Positions 15,907-25,908 of a stretch of DNA of 64,000 nucleotides are shown here, one piece after another. The first letter of the stretch is position 1; every line of letters starts with the position of its first letter. This DNA is from CAVSNH01 sp963729275 (GTDB taxonomy: Bacteria > Actinomycetota > Acidimicrobiia > Acidimicrobiales > RAAP-2), in assembly GCA_963729275.1 (NCBI GenBank), contig CAVSNH010000014.1, positions 186,001 to 250,000 on the forward strand, written 5' to 3'. A model generated the notes under the pieces. It worked only from the letters and a program-made list of their open reading frames with translations. It was not told the DNA's origin and made no database searches. The position numbers and the translations under genes were made by a program.

Positions 15907-17334
15907 TCAGCGTTGCAGCGACTTGATCTGCAGGAATTCCTCGAAACCGAACGTCCCACGTTCGCGACCGATGCCCGACTGCTTGTACCCGCCGAACGGG
16001 GCTTGGGGATTGAACGCGCCTCCGTTGATGTCCACCTGTCCCGTTCTCAGTTGACGGGCGACATCCATGGCATGGTCTCGATCGCCACCCCAGACGCCGC
16101 CGGCCAGGCCGTAGATCGAGTCGTTGGCGATGCGGACGGCCTCTTCCTCCGTGTCGTAGGGCAGGATCGACAGCACCGGACCGAAGATCTCCTCCTGGGC
16201 GATCGTCATGTCGGTCGTGACGTCGGAGAACACGGTGGGTCGCACGAAATAACCCTTGTCCAGGCCCTCGGGAGGCTCCGCCCCGCCAGTGACCAGCTTG
16301 GCTCCCTCGTCGATCCCCTTGGCGATGTAGCCGCGTACCCGTTCCAGTTGGGTGGCGGAGACGAGAGGGCCCAGAGTCGTGGTGGGCTCAGCGGCATCGC
16401 CGGGAACGAATGACGCCGCCGCGGCCGTCACCCGCTCCTCGATGTCAGCGAGTCGGGAGCGGGGCACAATCATGCGGGTGAGAGCAGAGCATGTCTGCCC
16501 CGAGTTCATGTAGCAGGCGAACAATCCTGCCGGAATGGCCGCGTCGAGGTCAGCGTCGTCGAGGATGACGTTGGCCGACTTGCCGCCCAGCTCCAGGGAG
16601 ACCTTCTTTACCGATTCGGCGGCCAGCTGCATCACTCGCTTGCCAGCCCGGGTGGAGCCGGTAAACGACACCATGTCCACCTTCGGGTGCGATGCCAGGG
16701 CCTCCCCGACCACCGAGCCGATCCCACTCACCAGATTGAACACGCCTGGCGGGAGGCCGATCTCGTCGATGACTTCGGCCAGGATGAAGGCGTTGAGCGG
16801 AGCCACTTCGCTCGGTTTGAGCACGACGGTGCAGCCGGCTGCCATGGCCGGAGCAACTTTGAGGGCTATCTGGTACAGGGGATAGTTCCAGGGGGTAATG
16901 GCAGCCACCACACCCATGGGTTCGCGCACGACCAGAGAGTTACCAAGCTCCTCCTCCCAGTCGAGCTCGGTGACATTGGTAGCCATCTCAGCGAAGGCCC
17001 CGATGGCGAGGCCCACTTGGACGGGGCCGGACAGCGACAGGGGCATACCGACTTCCCGGGAGATGATCGAGGCGAGCTCTTCGGTCCGCCCGGCCAGTCC
17101 CTCGGAGATCCGAGTGAGAAGTTTCGACCTCTCGGCTGCCGGCAAGGTCGACCATTCCGGAAATGCGGCGGCAGCCGCCTCGACGGCCTTGTCTGCGTCT
17201 GTCGCCGTGCCCTCGGGGATCGAGCCGAATACCTCTTCGGTGTTCGAATCGATGACGTCCAAGCTTCCCGAGCCGGTCGAGGACACCCATGCTCCGCCGA
17301 TGTACACCTTCTTGAATACCTTGGATTCCGACAC
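15907..17334 (-). CDS. Aldehyde dehydrogenase family protein
   Basis: 475 residues, full length for the family. ITPWNYPL at 146-153 and FTGSTRAGKRV at 224-234 form the NAD(P) pocket; LELGGKSANV holds Glu248 and NSGQTC the nucleophile Cys282. FGGYKQSGIGRERG near the end closes the fold. It oxidises an aldehyde to the acid or acyl product with NAD(P)+; the substrate is not predictable. It lies alone, convergent with the DDN gene. Confidence 0.95.
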   Translation of the reverse strand: MSESKVFKKVYIGGAWVSSTGSGSLDVIDSNTEEVFGSIPEGTATDADKAVEAAAAAFPEWSTLPAAERSKLLTRISEGLAGRTEELASIISREVGMPLSLSGPVQVGLAIGAFAEMATNVTELDWEEELGNSLVVREPMGVVAAITPWNYPLYQIALKVAPAMAAGCTVVLKPSEVAPLNAFILAEVIDEIGLPPGVFNLVSGIGSVVGEALASHPKVDMVSFTGSTRAGKRVMQLAAESVKKVSLELGGKSANVILDDADLDAAIPAGLFACYMNSGQTCSALTRMIVPRSRLADIEERVTAAAASFVPGDAAEPTTTLGPLVSATQLERVRGYIAKGIDEGAKLVTGGAEPPEGLDKGYFVRPTVFSDVTTDMTIAQEEIFGPVLSILPYDTEEEAVRIANDSIYGLAGGVWGGDRDHAMDVARQLRTGQVDINGGAFNPQAPFGGYKQSGIGRERGTFGFEEFLQIKSLQR

Positions 17335-17868
17335 CGCTGTTCCTCCTCTTGGCTTGCGCTCATCGGCTGCCAGCCAGCAACTGAGCGTCCTAGACCTCTC
17401 GAGCCACCGCTCTGACAGGTGAACCTGCTTTGAGGCTACTCGGCCTCCCGATCGCGACCCCGGTCGAGGTGAGGACCGATCTCCAGGCGGCGGACCCCTG
17501 CCCGGACCGAGCGTTGTCGAGGGAGAACACTCTGGGCCTGCTGAGCGCTGCCGGACTCGAACCGCCGAGCTGGCGATGGTGAGCCAATCATGACGTGAAC
17601 GGTGTGCGCAGCGGCCATGACCGCGCTTTCATCCACTTGCGACCGAAGCTTGCCTTCCGCCCTGTGGCCGCAGAGCCTTTTCGCCGTACAGCTGTTCGTA
17701 GAGCTAACCGGGAAGAATACGGCGCTCTAGCTCGGCGCAGACGGTGGGATTGGTCGTTGACGCCATAGAGATGCAACTATTCGGCGTCGTGGCACTGTGG
17801 CGGGTCACATCAGAGGAAACCGGTTGTTGTTGTGACGGTCGCGGGCCGAAGCGGGGAGCGGCCCCTTG
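17335..17868. other. Gene-poor stretch with a possible gene remnant
   Basis: Between the aldehyde dehydrogenase start and the TetR-like gene. From about 17428 to 17583 one forward frame (TTG start only, 51 codons, ending LEPPSWRW) has the GC-rich third positions of real genes but no start signal, and is probably the scrap of a lost gene. The rest holds no frame I trust. The promoters of both flanking genes must lie here. Confidence 0.4.
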
Positions 17869-18681
17869 ATGCCCTCTGGTCGCCCGCGCATGGCCCGTGA
17901 CGAGTTGCGCACCTTGTTCATCGAGGCTGGCCTCACCATTCTGCGGGAGGAGGGGTTGGCTGCCATCGGGGAGGCGCTCACCTTCAAGAGGGTGCGTGAG
18001 CGCGTTGAGGCGGATACCGGGATACGAGTTACGAACGCCTCCATTATCGGGCGGGCCTGGGACAGCCAATTCGACTTTCAAACAGACGTATTGGCGACCA
18101 TTGCCGCCGATGACAGCGGAGCAGAGATCACCCGGACCGTTCAGGGGCTGGAGCCGGTCCTCTTGAGTATGGATCCGTCGTCGATTGAGTCGCGGCGCGG
18201 AACCATGCGTGAAGTCGCCCGCCTCACCGCGTCGGCCAATACGAGCGCCCTCAATCAATCGACCGACTGGTTGCTGTGGATCGGCATCGGAGCGATGACA
18301 GCCGTAGGGGTCGCACCCGGGCGTAGGCGCCGAATTGACTCGGCTCTCGAGCAGGCATACCTATCGATGACCGACCGCATGGAGTCGATCTACCAGGCGG
18401 GGCTGGATTTTGTCGGTTACCGCGTTCGCGACGGTCTCACTGTCAACCACTTCACCATTGCCGTAGCGGCATTGGCCGAGGGATGTGCCCTGCGGAACCG
18501 CGTCGACGCCGCACGCATGAAGGGAATCATGCGACCAACCGGGCCCAATGGTGAGGAGCAAGAGTGGACGCTGTTCGGCTTGGCACTGGACGCCTTGGCC
18601 GAGCAGTTCTTCGAGGTTGATCCCGACTGGGTACCCCCATCGGTTGACACGTCGACCCTCCCTGACGTTCTGAACACCTGA
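17869..18681 (+). CDS. TetR-like transcriptional regulator
   Basis: 270 residues from ATG 17869, with GGGGAG about ten bases upstream. The N-terminal GRPRMARDELRTLFIEAGL is the usual basic arm and first helix of TetR regulators, and residues about 40-70 would be the helix-turn-helix, though they are longer and less canonical than usual. The rest is helical with a possible ligand pocket. Its target is unknown; neighbours are an aldehyde dehydrogenase and a lipase, both on the opposite strand. Confidence 0.6.
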   Translation: MPSGRPRMARDELRTLFIEAGLTILREEGLAAIGEALTFKRVRERVEADTGIRVTNASIIGRAWDSQFDFQTDVLATIAADDSGAEITRTVQGLEPVLLSMDPSSIESRRGTMREVARLTASANTSALNQSTDWLLWIGIGAMTAVGVAPGRRRRIDSALEQAYLSMTDRMESIYQAGLDFVGYRVRDGLTVNHFTIAVAALAEGCALRNRVDAARMKGIMRPTGPNGEEQEWTLFGLALDALAEQFFEVDPDWVPPSVDTSTLPDVLNT

Positions 18682-18718
18682 ATCGGGCACCTTTTGCCTC
18701 TCCATCCGGCTGCCCCTC

Positions 18719-20056
18719 CTACGGCCCTGGGGTCGTGAACCCCCCAGCCGTTGCGCAGTCCTGGGCCAGCACATTGGGAAGACCGCGGGGCTGGTACGGA
18801 TCAGGCGTCGGCTGGCCGGCGAACCGGTCGGCTATCCAGCGGACCATGTCGGGTGTGGAGGGCTGGATCACCTGGGAGTGACCCTCCCCGGGGTACATCC
18901 AACGCTGCACCTCGGCCCCGATGGAGCAGAGGTGAGTGGCGAGAAGCTGGGTGGAGATCGGAGGGATCTGCTCGTCGGCGGTGCCCTGGATAATGAGCAG
19001 GGGAACACCGCTGGACGTGGACAACTGGCCGGGGTCATTGGCGACGAGCAGCTTTCTCCACGCCGGAACGTCGAAGGGATTGTGAGTGACCAGGCTGGTC
19101 ACCTTGTACTTCTCGGTGATCATCTGCAGATAGTCGGCGCAACCCTTACGGGCGTCGTTGACCAGTTTGAGTGCCTGCGGAGAGGCGATCTCGAGCAGCG
19201 GTGCTCGGCTGTTTCCATACGCGAGGTTGAAACCAACCGCCCCCATGTACAGGTAGTAGGCATACGGACTCGTCCTGAGCACGGTGTAGATGTACTGGAA
19301 CTGTGACGGAGGAGCGGTGGCGACCACGCCTACCAGGTGGAGCTGAGGGGCGTAGCTCGGTCCGATGTTCCAAGCGAACATGGCCGTCTGCCCGCCCTCG
19401 GAGTGCCCCCAGACGAGGTAGTCGGGGCTGGCGTGGAACAGAGTGACGTGCTGGACGGCTCTGACCAGGTCAATGGTGTTCTCCGCGGCAAGTCCGCCAA
19501 CCAGGTAGGCAAGCAGGCCTGGCGGGGTACCTTCGCCTTGGTAGTCCGAGGCAGTCACCTCCCACCCCTGGTCCAACAGTGCGTTGATGGACGGGACGGC
19601 CTGGGCCGGCTGGAGCGACGGTGCGCACTGGTTGGTCATCCCGTTGGTGCCGTGCCCCCAGGCCACGACCGGATAGCCGGCGGACGGCGGTGCGGTGTGG
19701 GGCACGAATACGAGGCCAGTGACGGCCACCACCTTGCTCTGCTCGTTCTCCGAGGTGTACATGACCCGATAGGCAGTGCCATGAATCCCCGAAGCGGTGA
19801 CCCTGGCCTCCTTGATGAGGCGGCCGGAGCCAGCGGGGAGCGGCTGAGGCACGGCATAGAAGGCGGGCAGACCCCTCGGCGCGGGCACGGTTGATGAGCC
19901 AGCCGAGGGCATCGAGGAGCTACACGCGGCCAGGGATATGGCGACGACGATCAACACGAGGCCCAGCACCCGGAGGATCGGCTGCCGCCAACGGAGATTC
20001 AACCAGCAGCCATATGACGGTCGACCGTCGGCCCTGTGGGTGTTCTCATCGGTCAT
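18719..20056 (-). CDS. Secreted lipoprotein lipase/esterase (alpha/beta hydrolase)
   Basis: 445 residues from ATG 20056. A long N-terminal region leads to ISLAAC, a lipobox with Cys45. The alpha/beta-hydrolase domain has the nucleophile elbow GHSEGG (Ser219), an oxyanion segment VAWGHGTNG, an acid in GTADEQIP and the His in PGEGHSQV. The overall form matches the secretory lipase family (LIP), which hydrolyses acyl esters outside the cell. It is on the same strand as, and downstream of, the GH78 gene. Confidence 0.9.
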   Translation of the reverse strand: MTDENTHRADGRPSYGCWLNLRWRQPILRVLGLVLIVVAISLAACSSSMPSAGSSTVPAPRGLPAFYAVPQPLPAGSGRLIKEARVTASGIHGTAYRVMYTSENEQSKVVAVTGLVFVPHTAPPSAGYPVVAWGHGTNGMTNQCAPSLQPAQAVPSINALLDQGWEVTASDYQGEGTPPGLLAYLVGGLAAENTIDLVRAVQHVTLFHASPDYLVWGHSEGGQTAMFAWNIGPSYAPQLHLVGVVATAPPSQFQYIYTVLRTSPYAYYLYMGAVGFNLAYGNSRAPLLEIASPQALKLVNDARKGCADYLQMITEKYKVTSLVTHNPFDVPAWRKLLVANDPGQLSTSSGVPLLIIQGTADEQIPPISTQLLATHLCSIGAEVQRWMYPGEGHSQVIQPSTPDMVRWIADRFAGQPTPDPYQPRGLPNVLAQDCATAGGFTTPGP

Positions 20057-20346
20057 GATCACCCCCCACTTTCTTGCCAGCGAGGACATTGTGGTCAGAC
20101 TGCCCCAGTCAAGGTCCACGCTGGTCGACCACGGTAATGCGAACGGGCCGAGACTGTCTGTCGTCGTTCGTTGGTCCGTCGCACTCAGGTGGCGGCCATA
20201 GCCCGAGGTCCGTCATCAGAGCCCGAATGGCCACGGGCTCGCGCTTCAGCCCTGCGGTCAGCGGTGTGATCGAGCTACGAACAGCTCCGGACTCCTATCG
20301 TGTCCACCCCGTCACCGACTGCACGAGGAATTGGCGACTTCGACCT
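20057..20346. other. Intergenic stretch between lipase and rhamnosidase
   Basis: About 290 bases with no trusted frame. It should contain the lipase promoter and the end of the rhamnosidase transcript. No clear hairpin was seen. Confidence 0.3.
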
Positions 20347-22962
20347 TCATCGGGGGTTGACGTCGAAGTGGTAGGTGACGCCGCCTGTGGCGTGAAAGGA
20401 GAAGGAGGTAGCGCCCTTCGGGGTGGAGAAGGACCTTTGGGACTGTCGGGATTCTCCGAGCCTGGCAAAGCGCACGATGACCACCGCCCCCGACTTCGGC
20501 ACGGGAACCGAAACCGTCCCTGTGGTCTCCTGCGGGGCACTCACGAGCAGCGCGAAACGGCCGGTTGCATGGTCCTGCGCCCAGCGCACGGCGATCGTTC
20601 CCATGGGCGTGGGGACGTCGCCCTCTACCCATCCAAGCGAGCCTGGGTGAGGTTGCACAAGCCACGTTCGGTAGCCGGCACTTGAGGGTTGGACTCCGAG
20701 GACGTAGGCGGACAGGTCGGCGGTGGCTCCGCTTGCCCACCCGTGGGCCAGGCTGGTGAACGAGCCGAATCCGGGATCACCCTTGGCTCCGACGAGCTCC
20801 CAGTCGGCCCCGGTGAAGTCTGGGCCCGGAGCGATCATGTGTCCCCAGGTCGTCCGCAATATGGACATGGCCGGCCCGGCGTCGCCGGCGGCGAAACTGG
20901 CTTGCACTTCTTCATCGGTGACGAAGGGGCTCACTGCGACTCGATACCCGGCGTTGGCGCTGTAGGGAAGAGGTCCGAACTTGCTCGAAGGAAGAGCCTT
21001 GTACAGCGAATGCAAGATGGCGGCGTCGTGTCCGGCCGGCGCAACGCCGTAGACCACGGCGAGGGAGTTGGCGTCTTGGGCGATCGCGGTGGGCTTGAGG
21101 TTGGAGACGACGTACAGTCCCTCCCGCGGGTCGAATAGGTACTGGTTGATGGCCGATCGAAGAAGCTCACTCTTCTGGCTGAAGGCCACAGCTTCGCTCG
21201 GCATTCCAAGAGCGCCGGCCAATACTGATGCGTCCTTAAGCGTCTCGTAATAGATGTCGTTGTAGGCCGTGACTTCACCGGATTTGGCTCCGTCGTAGTA
21301 GTCCCAATCCATCCCATTGCTGGCGTCGGTGGCCAACAGTCCCCGGCTATCGACCAATGACTGGTCATAGCCAAGTTCCCGCATAATCATTGGCCATTCA
21401 GCCTGCACGAAGGCCAGATCACCTGTGTAGAGGTAGTAGGTGGCGATGTTGTCCACCTCCTCCATGGAGTAGGAGGCCGAATAGGCATCCTCATCGTCGG
21501 GGAAGGTGCCGAGGGTCGAGGTGGGTGAAACCTGCCCGGCGGCCTCGCCGTCGGCGCCCTGGTAGCTACCGAGTAGTCGTAGAGACTCCCGCACGTATTC
21601 ATCGGAATCGGTGGTGTAGAAGTCCACGGGGGCCGACACACCGAGATCTCCGCTCCAGTCGTCTCGGTCCCTCTTGGCCCCGTCCATCAGGATAGGAAGC
21701 GGATCGGGATTCTCAAGGCCGGAACCGGTGAAGTCTGTCAGCACCGCGGAACGGGACAGCGTGTTGGCAAAAAGAGTCGTGCCGTCCGGAGTGGTGATGT
21801 CCAAGTCCTTGAGGCTCGTCTGGGACCCCAGAAATAGAAATCCGACGGAGCCGGAGCGGTAAACGGGAGCTCCCGCCGAAAGAGAGTCGATATTGAAGCG
21901 GGACACTTCGTGGCCGTCGATCGACGTCGTGATCTCCGTGTTCGAGACGGCGGTCTGAACCCGGTACCAGCTTGCCGCGTTGATGGGCCGGGAAAGGGTA
22001 ACGGTCGCGATGTTGGTGGCCGAATTCGGAGTCAGCGCAATTTCGCGCAGGGTGTCTGAAGAGCTCCCCCGGTCAGCAGAGCCGTCCAAGAGGAAGAGGT
22101 AGCCATTCGACGCTGACTGTGCACGCACAAGCCAACCGATCTCTTGCTCTGGGGACTCGAAGTCGAACGACATGGTGTAGTTCGACCAGCTGCTTCCGAT
22201 TCGGAGCAGGCCCCCACCCCCGTTGCCGTTGAGGACACCATTGATTATGTTCCAGGGGCCGGGGACAGCATCTGCCGGCAACTCGTCGAGTTGCAACGTA
22301 TAGGCGCCGTCATACCAAATTCGATTGAGCTGGCTCGAACTGGAGTCGAACCAACCCTTGTAGTCCTCGGCTGTGGCACGCACTGCCGTGAATCGAATAC
22401 CGATGGACGAGAGGGTCACGGTACCTGGTGAGACGAGGGAGATCCGTTCGTAACGCTCACCTCCTTGGATGAGATCGGTGCTGAGCTTGCCTGGAGAACT
22501 GACAATCAGGTCGTCCACTCGGGAGGAGTCTCCGGCATCCGAAATGCTGGGAGAGTTATCGCCGTTAGGTCCCAAGTAGTTCAGCCCCTCGCTGTAAGAG
22601 GCGCGAAGCACCGGCGAGTTGGATTCCGAGCCCACCACAAAGTAGGGAACTCCGCCGACGTCCTTGCCGTAGTCGACGACTACTGACGGTTTGGGGCCGC
22701 CCGCCACCATCTTGAGCACAGTGGCGCCCCCCTGTCCTGGGTCAGTGAGCGCATTTGCCCCCGAAACTGAGCCCGAGGTGCTCACGATCTGCGTCGGATC
22801 GACGTCGATGGCCTTCGGCCCCTCCACGTACTTCTGCCAGTCTGCGTGCGCCGGCCACTGTGGATACAGAGAAGGCGGCGTCACCGCCCCAGAGGGGGTG
22901 CATCCCGACGCCACCAGACAAGCCGAGACCAGGACAACGGCCCACGTCGATCGCCGTATCAC
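20347..22962 (-). CDS. Lipoprotein glycoside hydrolase family 78-like (alpha-L-rhamnosidase)
   Basis: About 871 residues taken from GTG 22962; the frame stays open to 23625, but that part looks non-coding. LVSACLVASGC is a lipobox (Cys21), so it is surface-anchored. Beta-rich N-terminal modules (residues about 60-480) precede an alpha/alpha barrel with TYYLYTGDLAFVQAEWP, SNGMDWDYYD and AHGWASGATADLSAYVLG, features of bacterial alpha-L-rhamnosidases. It should release rhamnose from plant or bacterial polysaccharides. No other rhamnose genes are adjacent. Confidence 0.85.
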   Translation of the reverse strand: MIRRSTWAVVLVSACLVASGCTPSGAVTPPSLYPQWPAHADWQKYVEGPKAIDVDPTQIVSTSGSVSGANALTDPGQGGATVLKMVAGGPKPSVVVDYGKDVGGVPYFVVGSESNSPVLRASYSEGLNYLGPNGDNSPSISDAGDSSRVDDLIVSSPGKLSTDLIQGGERYERISLVSPGTVTLSSIGIRFTAVRATAEDYKGWFDSSSSQLNRIWYDGAYTLQLDELPADAVPGPWNIINGVLNGNGGGGLLRIGSSWSNYTMSFDFESPEQEIGWLVRAQSASNGYLFLLDGSADRGSSSDTLREIALTPNSATNIATVTLSRPINAASWYRVQTAVSNTEITTSIDGHEVSRFNIDSLSAGAPVYRSGSVGFLFLGSQTSLKDLDITTPDGTTLFANTLSRSAVLTDFTGSGLENPDPLPILMDGAKRDRDDWSGDLGVSAPVDFYTTDSDEYVRESLRLLGSYQGADGEAAGQVSPTSTLGTFPDDEDAYSASYSMEEVDNIATYYLYTGDLAFVQAEWPMIMRELGYDQSLVDSRGLLATDASNGMDWDYYDGAKSGEVTAYNDIYYETLKDASVLAGALGMPSEAVAFSQKSELLRSAINQYLFDPREGLYVVSNLKPTAIAQDANSLAVVYGVAPAGHDAAILHSLYKALPSSKFGPLPYSANAGYRVAVSPFVTDEEVQASFAAGDAGPAMSILRTTWGHMIAPGPDFTGADWELVGAKGDPGFGSFTSLAHGWASGATADLSAYVLGVQPSSAGYRTWLVQPHPGSLGWVEGDVPTPMGTIAVRWAQDHATGRFALLVSAPQETTGTVSVPVPKSGAVVIVRFARLGESRQSQRSFSTPKGATSFSFHATGGVTYHFDVNPR

Positions 22963-23296
22963 GGTGTGACTTGAGCGACGAATTCGGGTCGCGCCACCCC
23001 CGCCGCTTCGGTCGTGCCGCTGCAGGGTCGACCGCTCTCCTGTTCCCCGTGCCGGCCAGAGCAACGATCGGGCAGAACCCGGTGCACGGGCCGATGGCAA
23101 ATGACCACTGGGCCGGAGGTAGTGATCGGCGGTGACCGCTTTCAATCCCGTCTCCTCAGACCAACCGGTCGGGCGTCCACCGAGCAAGATTGACACGGAA
23201 CGGCGGAAGACTTCAGCCGACCTGTCCCAGCCAGTCGGAGCTCGGAGGCGGATACGAAGGGGTGTAGAGAAAGGCGGCACTTGGCATACTGCCTGG
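22963..23296. other. Divergent intergenic region
   Basis: About 330 bases between the rhamnosidase start and a divergent acetyltransferase gene. No frame was trusted. CATACT at 23285-23290, six bases before the acetyltransferase ATG, could be a -10 box for a leaderless transcript. Confidence 0.3.
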
Positions 23297-23758
23297 ATGG
23301 ACCGCATCAAGATCCGGAGTGCTGTGCCATCGGACGTCGTGCACCTCGTCGCGCTGTTGGAACACGGTGCCTTGGAAGAAGGAAACGAGGAATCCTCCGA
23401 CCTCAACGCATACTCGGAGGCCCTGGCCGCGATCCAGGCGAGTGGCACGAGTGACGTATTGGTAGCTGAGATGGATGGCGCGGTTGTGGGAATGTGCCAG
23501 TTGCTGATGCTCCGACACTTCCAGCGTCGTGGCGGTCTTTGCGCAGAGGTCGAGTCCATGCACGTTGACCCCGCTTTGCGCGGAAGAGGAATCGGCGAGC
23601 GACTATTGGATGCAGTTGTCGGCACCGCTCGACAAGCCGGGTGCTACCGGGTACAGCTCACGTCAAACCTGCTGCGGACCAAGGCTCACCGGTTCTACGA
23701 GCGCCACGGGTTCGTGCCGAGCCATGTTGGATTCAAACGACTCCTGGAGACGACCTGA
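23297..23758 (+). CDS. GNAT family N-acetyltransferase
   Basis: 153 residues from ATG 23297. The acetyl-CoA loop is LRGRGIGERLL at residues 97-107, after the beta4 strand EVESMHVDPA; YRVQLTSN and AHRFYERHGFVPSHVGFKR close the GNAT fold, much as in small aminoacyl or antibiotic acetyltransferases. No ribosome site precedes the start; the AT-rich hexamer just upstream suggests a leaderless mRNA. Substrate unknown. Confidence 0.88.
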   Translation: MDRIKIRSAVPSDVVHLVALLEHGALEEGNEESSDLNAYSEALAAIQASGTSDVLVAEMDGAVVGMCQLLMLRHFQRRGGLCAEVESMHVDPALRGRGIGERLLDAVVGTARQAGCYRVQLTSNLLRTKAHRFYERHGFVPSHVGFKRLLETT

Positions 23759-23966
23759 GGCAGCGCCCCCCGTCGCCTGAAATCAACGATCTGTGCGACA
23801 AACCTCTGATCTGGGCATGCGTGGCAACCATCCGTGGTCAACCGCTCGCTCAGCGAGAGCATCGTGACAGCAGGGGTGACATCGGTTGATGCGCCTGCCA
23901 GTCGGTGCTACGCCTGCCAGCTGTTGAGCCTGCGGACGGCATCCGAGAGCGGAGGGGGACCAGTCC

Positions 23967-25627
23967 ATGACTGCTGGATTTGGGAGGCATACCCGGACGC
24001 TCCTGGCCGGGTCGCTGCTGGTCGGGGGGCGGTCGCCGTCTCGGTCTTTGGTGGATCACTGCCCGCCTCGGCGCAACCAACCGCCGCGCTGTACGTGACG
24101 ACATCCGGGACCGGGACCTGTAGCCAAGCCAGCCCGTGTAGCTCCATCCAGACGGCCATCACCGCCGCAGAGGCTGGTCCCTACAACGGCGACGACGTGA
24201 CCATCAATGTGGCTGCTGGCACCTACACCGAGAACGACACCGTCAGCGCCTCCTCCCTCGACTCGCTCACCATCGCCGGGGCCGGAGCCTCCACCACCAC
24301 GGTCAACGGGGACAAGGCGGGCACCGTGTTCACCATCAATAGCGGAACCGTTACCGTCTCGGGGCTCACGATCGAGAACGGCAGCGTCACCACCAGCTCC
24401 AGCGTCCCTGGATTCGAGGGGGGCGGTGGTGTCCTCAACAGCGGCACGATGACCATCGACTCCTCGACCGTGTCCGGCAACAGCGTCACCATTGGCACCA
24501 ACGGTCCTGTCGCCGACGGCGGTGGAGGCATCTACAACGGCGGCACAATGACCATCGACTCCTCGACCGTGTCGGGTAACAGCGTCAATGTCACCACCAA
24601 TGACGGTGGTGTAGTCGGCGGTGGAGGCATCCAAAACGGCGGTGAATCCGGTGCCACGATGACGATGGACTCCTCGACCGTATCGGGCAATAGCGTCAAT
24701 GTCGGCACCAACGACGCTTCAGTCGACGGCGGCGGAGGCATCCAAAATGGCTTCTCCGGCGGCACCATCACGGTCGACTCCTCGACCGTGTCGGGCAACA
24801 GCGTCACCGATAGCGACAGTGACGGTGGATTCGACAGCGGTGGCGGCATGCAAAACGGGTTCTCGGCTGGCACCATCACGATCGACTCGTCGACCGTGTC
24901 AGGCAACACCGTCACCGATACCGACAGTGACGGTGGATTCGATGGCGGCGGCGGCATCCGAAACGGCCTCTCCGGCGCGACCGTGGACATGGGAGCCACC
25001 ATCCTGGCCAACAACGGCGGCAGCGACTGCTCGGGCGGCACGGTCAACGACCTTGGCTACAACATCGCCGACGACGATTCCTGCGGATTCACCGCTTCTA
25101 CCAGTACTAACAGTTCGACAACCCTCGACGCATCCCTCGGTTCACTGGCCGACAATGGCGGCCCGACCCTGACCATTCTGCCCGCACTGGGAAGCCCGGC
25201 CATCGGGGTCATCCCGTCGTCACCGGCCACCACCCTCAACTCGGTCCAGGTCTGCCCACGGACCGACCAGCGGGGGGTGGCGAACTACGGCAACTGCACC
25301 ATCGGGGCGGTGGAGGGGGGCTTCCTCATCACGACCACGTCGCTTCACAGCGCGACGCTGGGTTCGCCCTACGTCCCCCCGGTCACCCTGACGACCCAGG
25401 AAGCCGGGGTGAGCACCAAAGGCCACACCACCTTCAAATGGAAGAAGGTCGCCTCGCCCAAGGGCCTGAAGCTGTCCACCGCCGGAGTTCTGTCCGGGAC
25501 GCCGTCGGCCACCACCCCGAGCTCGGTGAGGGTCGAGGTGACCGAGACGGTAACCACACTCAACGGAACGAAGAAGGTCAGGACCAAGACAACGGTCGAG
25601 GCGACCATCCCCCTGACCATCGCCTAA
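23967..25627 (+). CDS. Secreted parallel beta-helix surface protein with C-terminal Ig-like module, frameshifted in the signal peptide
   Basis: GGAGGGG lies nine bases before ATG 23967, which begins a signal peptide (MTAGFGRHTRTLLAGSLLVG). After a G6 tract at 24024-24029 this frame breaks, and the signal peptide continues one frame over (AVAVSVFGGSLPASAQ), followed by the mature protein. One extra G would restore it. The mature part has five beta-helix repeats of about 33-37 residues (SSTVSGNSV), a choice-of-anchor-Q-like segment with GPTLTILPALGSPAIG and DQRGVANYGNCTIGAVEG, and a C-terminal module of about 100 residues shared with the YVTN protein. Probably an adhesin or cell-wall protein. 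Confidence 0.75.
24024..24029 (+). other. G6 homopolymer at the frameshift of the beta-helix gene
   Basis: Six G between the 5' half of the signal peptide (frame from ATG 23967) and its 3' half plus mature protein. Seven G would give one continuous frame. Either a sequencing error or a slippage site. Confidence 0.7.
24450..24990 (+). repeat. Five tandem coding repeats of 99-111 bp
   Basis: Units start with the same Thr-(Ile/Val/Met)-Asp-Ser-Ser-Thr-Val-Ser-Gly-Asn coding sequence near 24450, 24550, 24661, 24769 and 24877. Third positions are also largely conserved, so the array probably arose by recent tandem duplication. Confidence 0.85.
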
Positions 25628-25908
25628 GCCACTTCCCACAGGCGAGGGACCTGGCTCCAACCCGGGTCCTTGGCCAGCGGGTTCGGAGGTTGCCCGGCTC
25701 GTGTCAATTCGGGGCAGGCAACCTTCGAGAGTGCAATAACCCGCCAGGTCTCACGCCGACGCCAAACCAACACACACCCCGCCCTGGCCGGCCCTACGGC
25801 CGCACCAGGATTCGAGAGTTAGCGCTCTGTTGTAGGGACCCAGTCTCGCAGATGGCGCGAGATCTATCGCCGTTAGCATCTGCATCTCATGTCGACTCGG
25901 GAGAGCCC

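Noticed and set aside
17520..17600. tRNA T-arm-like GGTTCGAGTCC on the minus strand
   Set aside because: The T-stem has a mismatch and no matching acceptor stem or anticodon arm could be placed upstream.
22963..23625. 221-residue N-terminal extension of the rhamnosidase
   Set aside because: It lies upstream of a lipobox signal peptide and overlaps the divergent acetyltransferase.
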